This document shows positions 23,536 through 25,864 of a DNA stretch of 25,864 nucleotides, one piece after another (within the stretch, counting starts at the first letter, position 1; each line of letters begins with the position of its first letter). The translations under genes and the position numbers were made by a program. The DNA is from Synergistales bacterium. Lineage in GTDB: Bacteria > Synergistota > Synergistia > Synergistales > Aminobacteriaceae. The DNA is taken from assembly GCA_025997955.1 (NCBI GenBank), contig BNVH01000058.1, positions 1 to 25,864 of the forward strand, written 5' to 3'. Under the pieces are notes generated by a model. The model was given only the letters and a program-made list of their open reading frames with translations. It was not told the origin of the DNA and did no database searches.

Positions 23536-24936
23536 TTACTCTATCTCAATCGAAGTAAAGAACGTCCTTCCTTGTCTTTCTAGGAGAAACACTGACGATT
23601 TATTGCTTTGTGTAAGAGAATTCAGGCTTGATAAATCGCTCACTTTTTTGCCGTTGACCTCAAGGATCAAGTCACCCTCCCGAATCCCCGCCGCTTGAGC
23701 GGGAGAGTTCCGCGCGATTCCTTTCACAACGAGGCCTGTTTCTCCCTTGATTTTATACTGTCGCTTCAATTCGGCTGTCAGCTTTGATGCCGCTATTCCG
23801 ACTTTCTCAAGAATATTACCTCCTGTTTGAGAAGAAGGTCTCTTATTCTCAAAATCAGACAGTTCATCAAGTTTGGCCGTTATGTTAATTGACTTGCCGC
23901 CTCGGACAACCTCCAATCTGAGCGTCGCTCCAGGAACTAAAGAACGAACCTTGCCGACAAAACCCTGAACGTCTTTGACCGTTTCGCCATTCGCGAAGAC
24001 GATAACATCGCCGCGTTCCAATCCGGCTCGTTCGGCCGCGGAGTCCTCCATAACATCTCCAACTACGACGCCGGTTTCAGCCTTTATATCGTAGGCTTCG
24101 GCAAACGCTTTGGTCAGGTTCTGAACGACGACTCCCAACTGTCCGCGTCTAACTTTACCATATTCAACCAGATCACCCATTATCTGTTTTGCCATGTTCA
24201 CGGGAATGGCAAACCCCAAGCCCTGAGCGTAAGGAATGATAGCCGTGTTTATACCCACTACTTTACCGTCCATGTCGATCAACGGGCCTCCGCTATTGCC
24301 GGGGTTGATAGCCGCGTCGGTCTGCAAAAATCCCTCGAAATTCACGTCGGCGGCATGGATGCTTCGGTTTTTAGCGGAAATCACCCCAACGGTCACTGTG
24401 TGTTCGAGTCCAAAGGGATTGCCTATCGCGACAACCCATTCACCCACCTCGATAGTGTCGGAATCCCCAAGCTCAAGAACCGTCAGATTCACGTCTCTCT
24501 CAATCTTGATAATCGCCAAGTCGAAAGTCGGGTCTTTGCCCAGCACCTTAGCATCGTAAGTTTTCCCGTTCGACAGAGTGACCGTGATTTTGTCCGCTCC
24601 ATCCACAACATGATTATTGGTCAGAATTTGGCCCTCCTCGCTCACTATAAAGCCGGAGCCTCTGCCCTTCATTGGGACGGAACGCGAGAATTTCTCGAAT
24701 TCCTCGCCGAAAAATCGCCGGAAGAGCGGGTCGTTCCGAAAGGGAGCCGGCATGGACGATCTTCTGGGAGCGGTTTCCACGTCAATGTTGACGACTGCGG
24801 GCGACGCGCTTTTCGCAATTTGCACAATCGGATTCTCGGCACCGAACGACGCTCCCCATACCGATTGCGCGGACGCTAAAATTCCAATCAAAATCCATAA
24901 CATCGAAACCTTTGCGTATTTTTTTACCCGTACCAT
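23536..24936 (-). CDS. DegP/HtrA-type periplasmic serine protease
   Basis: 466 residues: signal peptide (about 1-29, ending VWGA), a trypsin-like domain and two PDZ domains (~275-365 and ~385-460), the layout of DegP/DegQ. The catalytic triad is His109 (LTNNHVVDG), Asp139 (FDLAIIKI) and Ser215 (NPGNSGGPLID). It degrades or refolds damaged periplasmic proteins, which fits metal or envelope stress. The frame extends to 25047 but that part only overlaps the neighbouring gene in another frame. ATG 24936 has GGAGG 7 bp upstream and gives a proper signal peptide. It follows secreted peptide 2 by 29 bp, so the two are one unit behind promoter element D. Confidence 0.95.
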   Translation of the reverse strand: MVRVKKYAKVSMLWILIGILASAQSVWGASFGAENPIVQIAKSASPAVVNIDVETAPRRSSMPAPFRNDPLFRRFFGEEFEKFSRSVPMKGRGSGFIVSEEGQILTNNHVVDGADKITVTLSNGKTYDAKVLGKDPTFDLAIIKIERDVNLTVLELGDSDTIEVGEWVVAIGNPFGLEHTVTVGVISAKNRSIHAADVNFEGFLQTDAAINPGNSGGPLIDMDGKVVGINTAIIPYAQGLGFAIPVNMAKQIMGDLVEYGKVRRGQLGVVVQNLTKAFAEAYDIKAETGVVVGDVMEDSAAERAGLERGDVIVFANGETVKDVQGFVGKVRSLVPGATLRLEVVRGGKSINITAKLDELSDFENKRPSSQTGGNILEKVGIAASKLTAELKRQYKIKGETGLVVKGIARNSPAQAAGIREGDLILEVNGKKVSDLSSLNSLTQSNKSSVFLLERQGRTFFTSIEIE

Positions 24937-24965
24937 AAAATTACCTCCTTCGACCCAACCCCCAC

Positions 24966-25211
24966 CTAATGGCAACTGCCATAACCGCCGCCGTACCCGT
25001 TTCGTGACGGCCTTTCGTAGTAACCGCCGCTCATCATCCGACCGCAATAATTCGCCATCCGGCTGTAAAACGTCTCGTCATCGCTGAAATTCCTGGACTC
25101 TCCCCGATAGGTATCCGATTGCCCGTTTGGTCGCTCATCCGCCGCAACAGCCACTATTGCAAGCGAAGCTAAAAGCATTATCAACACAGTAAAAATTATT
25201 GTTTTTTTCAT
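24966..25211 (-). CDS. Secreted Met/Cys peptide, paralogue 2
   Basis: 81 residues from ATG 25211 with GGAGG upstream; the frame continues to 25265 without a ribosome-binding site. It has a signal peptide nearly identical to paralogue 1, then a variable stretch (DERPNGQSDTYRGESR), the cluster RMANYCGRMMSGGYYERPSR and the same tail G-Y-G-G-G-Y-G-S-C-H. Selection or recent copying has kept the Met/Cys cluster and the Cys-His end. Unlike paralogue 1 it is coupled to an HtrA protease gene. No known family recognised; a metal-binding or stress-signal peptide is inferred. Confidence 0.75.
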   Translation of the reverse strand: MKKTIIFTVLIMLLASLAIVAVAADERPNGQSDTYRGESRNFSDDETFYSRMANYCGRMMSGGYYERPSRNGYGGGYGSCH

Positions 25212-25277
25212 CTGTTTCCCTCCAATCTCAAAATTTAGGCCTTCAATATCCCGCGATCCCGCCATCCCGCTCCTCCG

Positions 25278-25325
25278 CTAACACCGCCTTGAATACTTCC
25301 TTCTCATAAATTTTAATTGGCTCAT
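25278..25325 (-). CDS. Possible leader peptide before secreted peptide 2
   Basis: A 15-codon frame MSQLKFMRRKYSRRC ending in TAG, the counterpart of 23024-23098. It is basic and ends in Cys. Translation is not supported beyond a GGGG run upstream. Confidence 0.25.
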   Translation of the reverse strand: MSQLKFMRRKYSRRC

Positions 25326-25407
25326 ATAACACCCCATTTCCTCACAGTTCAGAAGAGTTTGCGGTTAAATTGAATCTGTAAGCCTTCTTCTTATCTTGAC
25401 GGCTGGA

Positions 25408-25438
25408 ATATTAACAAATGAATTTGTAGAAAATGTGT
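25408..25438 (-). promoter_or_regulatory. Shared promoter/operator element, copy D
   Basis: CACATTTTCTACAAATT then TGTTAATAT (-10 at 25413-25408), with the perfect inverted repeat ACAAATGAATTTGT at 25414-25427. Same layout as copy B, about 190 bases before the peptide ATG at 25211. Confidence 0.65.
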
Positions 25439-25595
25439 GTATGAATGTGTGTATAAAGGTAAAAAATTTTGCAAATGAATATGTCGTCCTTGACTGAACC
25501 CTCCAACATAACGTCAAAATGCCTCGCGTAACTGCGGGGTAAATTTCTTTCGCGATGATTCCACTTTATATATCAATCGCAAATTTACACACCAA

Positions 25596-25631
25596 AAACG
25601 CGAAGGTCACAAAATTGTAATCTTCGCGTTT
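25596..25631. terminator. Long perfect hairpin in the right intergenic region
   Basis: AAACGCGAAG (25596-25605) pairs with CTTCGCGTTT (25622-25631), and the loop holds the palindrome ACAAAATTGT (25609-25618). It can act in both directions. It is part of the ~420-bp gene-free stretch between promoter D and the IS66-like end. Confidence 0.55.
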
Positions 25632-25648
25632 GGATCCTGTTTTTCGTC

Positions 25649-25676
25649 TATTATTTTGATGTCCCACAAAATAATA
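25649..25676. other. AT-rich perfect inverted repeat
   Basis: TATTATTTTG (25649-25658) and CAAAATAATA (25667-25676) around an 8-base loop. No gene adjoins it; role unknown. Confidence 0.5.
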
Positions 25677-25742
25677 ATCGTCAATATATATTTTTATTGC
25701 TCCACATGTGCCCTAAGACCCAAAAATAATCTCTGATTTTTT

Positions 25743-25864
25743 GTAACTACTCAGGACTTGACAGGCTAAGAGGAACGCCCATAAAAACAGACTGAAGACT
25801 GGCGAATACTTTTCTACCTTGTTTCTGTATGGTAGACATAGCGGCTCTGATTCGCGCGAATATG
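25743..25864 (-). mobile_element. End of an IS66-like element with the transposase C-terminus
   Basis: A minus-strand frame enters from the right edge and stops at TAG 25749-25747. Its 38 residues include ARIRAAMSTIQKQGRKVF and LQSVFMGVPL, which resemble the R-x-Y-I-S-T-x-R-K-Q-G block and the closing G-x-P segment of IS66-family transposases. The stop lies within the putative terminal sequence GTAACTACTCAGGACTTGAC starting at 25743; IS66 ends typically begin with GTAA. Only the extreme C-terminus is visible, so the family call is tentative. Confidence 0.55.

Larger units (their letters stand above)
24966..25475. repeat. Older duplication, copy 2 (peptide gene with its promoter)
   Basis: Partner of 22744-23235. 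It differs by scattered substitutions, a few small indels and a short tandem repeat of ATGTGTGTAT units near 25433-25455. Confidence 0.85.

Noticed and set aside
23536..25047. Longer HtrA start at 25047 and a similar frame at 22577-22825 (MR(S/A)DDERRLLRKAV).
   Set aside because: These are alternative-frame readings of the secreted-peptide genes; the real HtrA start with ribosome-binding site and signal peptide is 24936.

Overview
The window reads as a Gram-negative-type (diderm) bacterial chromosome, most likely Synergistota. The phylum call is an inference. It rests on the flagellin style (MRINHN... start, GNYKIEI and PGAAQVQK blocks ahead of the variable region), the exported proteins with periplasmic-type partners (DegP/HtrA, cupredoxin domain, CopA) and the mixed gene set. 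No rRNA or tRNA is present to confirm it. All genes use the standard code: TGA is the normal stop of several of them.

Layout. Positions 1-1212 are the 3' part of an IS1634-like transposase, followed by a 14-bp AT-rich minisatellite. A plus-strand metabolic block follows: nitroreductase, AzgA-type purine permease with an adenine deaminase-like enzyme, and 2-isopropylmalate synthase behind a near-consensus sigma-70 promoter. At 7279-10367 a 1.54-kb segment (msrA on the minus strand, a PNPOx-like flavoprotein and the flagellin 5' end) occurs twice in tandem. The first copy has a broken msrA and a flagellin cut after 121 codons. The second has an intact msrA and runs into a very large flagellin (about 934 codons) with a beta-helix-like domain inserted in its variable region and one in-frame TGA just before that domain. 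The copies are separated by 15 bp that match the reverse complement of the msrA ribosome-binding-site region, a template-switch footprint. Next come an SRAP/YedK protein, a DJ-1/PfpI protein and a GNAT acetyltransferase.

From 14.6 to 25.2 kb every gene is on the minus strand and forms what looks like a copper-handling and envelope-stress island. It holds an OmpR-type regulator and histidine kinase, a DUF2318 protein, a 43-residue membrane protein, an HMA + SafE-like + cupredoxin fusion, an exported protein of unknown function, a two-HMA copper ATPase (CopA) broken by one frameshift, a small HMA protein, two paralogous secreted Met/Cys peptides and a DegP/HtrA protease. Four copies of a shared promoter element (extended -10 TGnTAATAT with CTACAAATT upstream) precede three of the transcription units. 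This suggests one regulon, plausibly run by the two-component system encoded at the end of the box-A operon.

The right edge (25743-25864) holds the end of an IS66-like element. A short match to its terminus lies at 7230, just outside the duplication. The most notable points are the template-switch duplication with a 130-bp mutation cluster, the beta-helix flagellin with its single stop, and the candidate copper regulon with uncharacterised secreted peptides.
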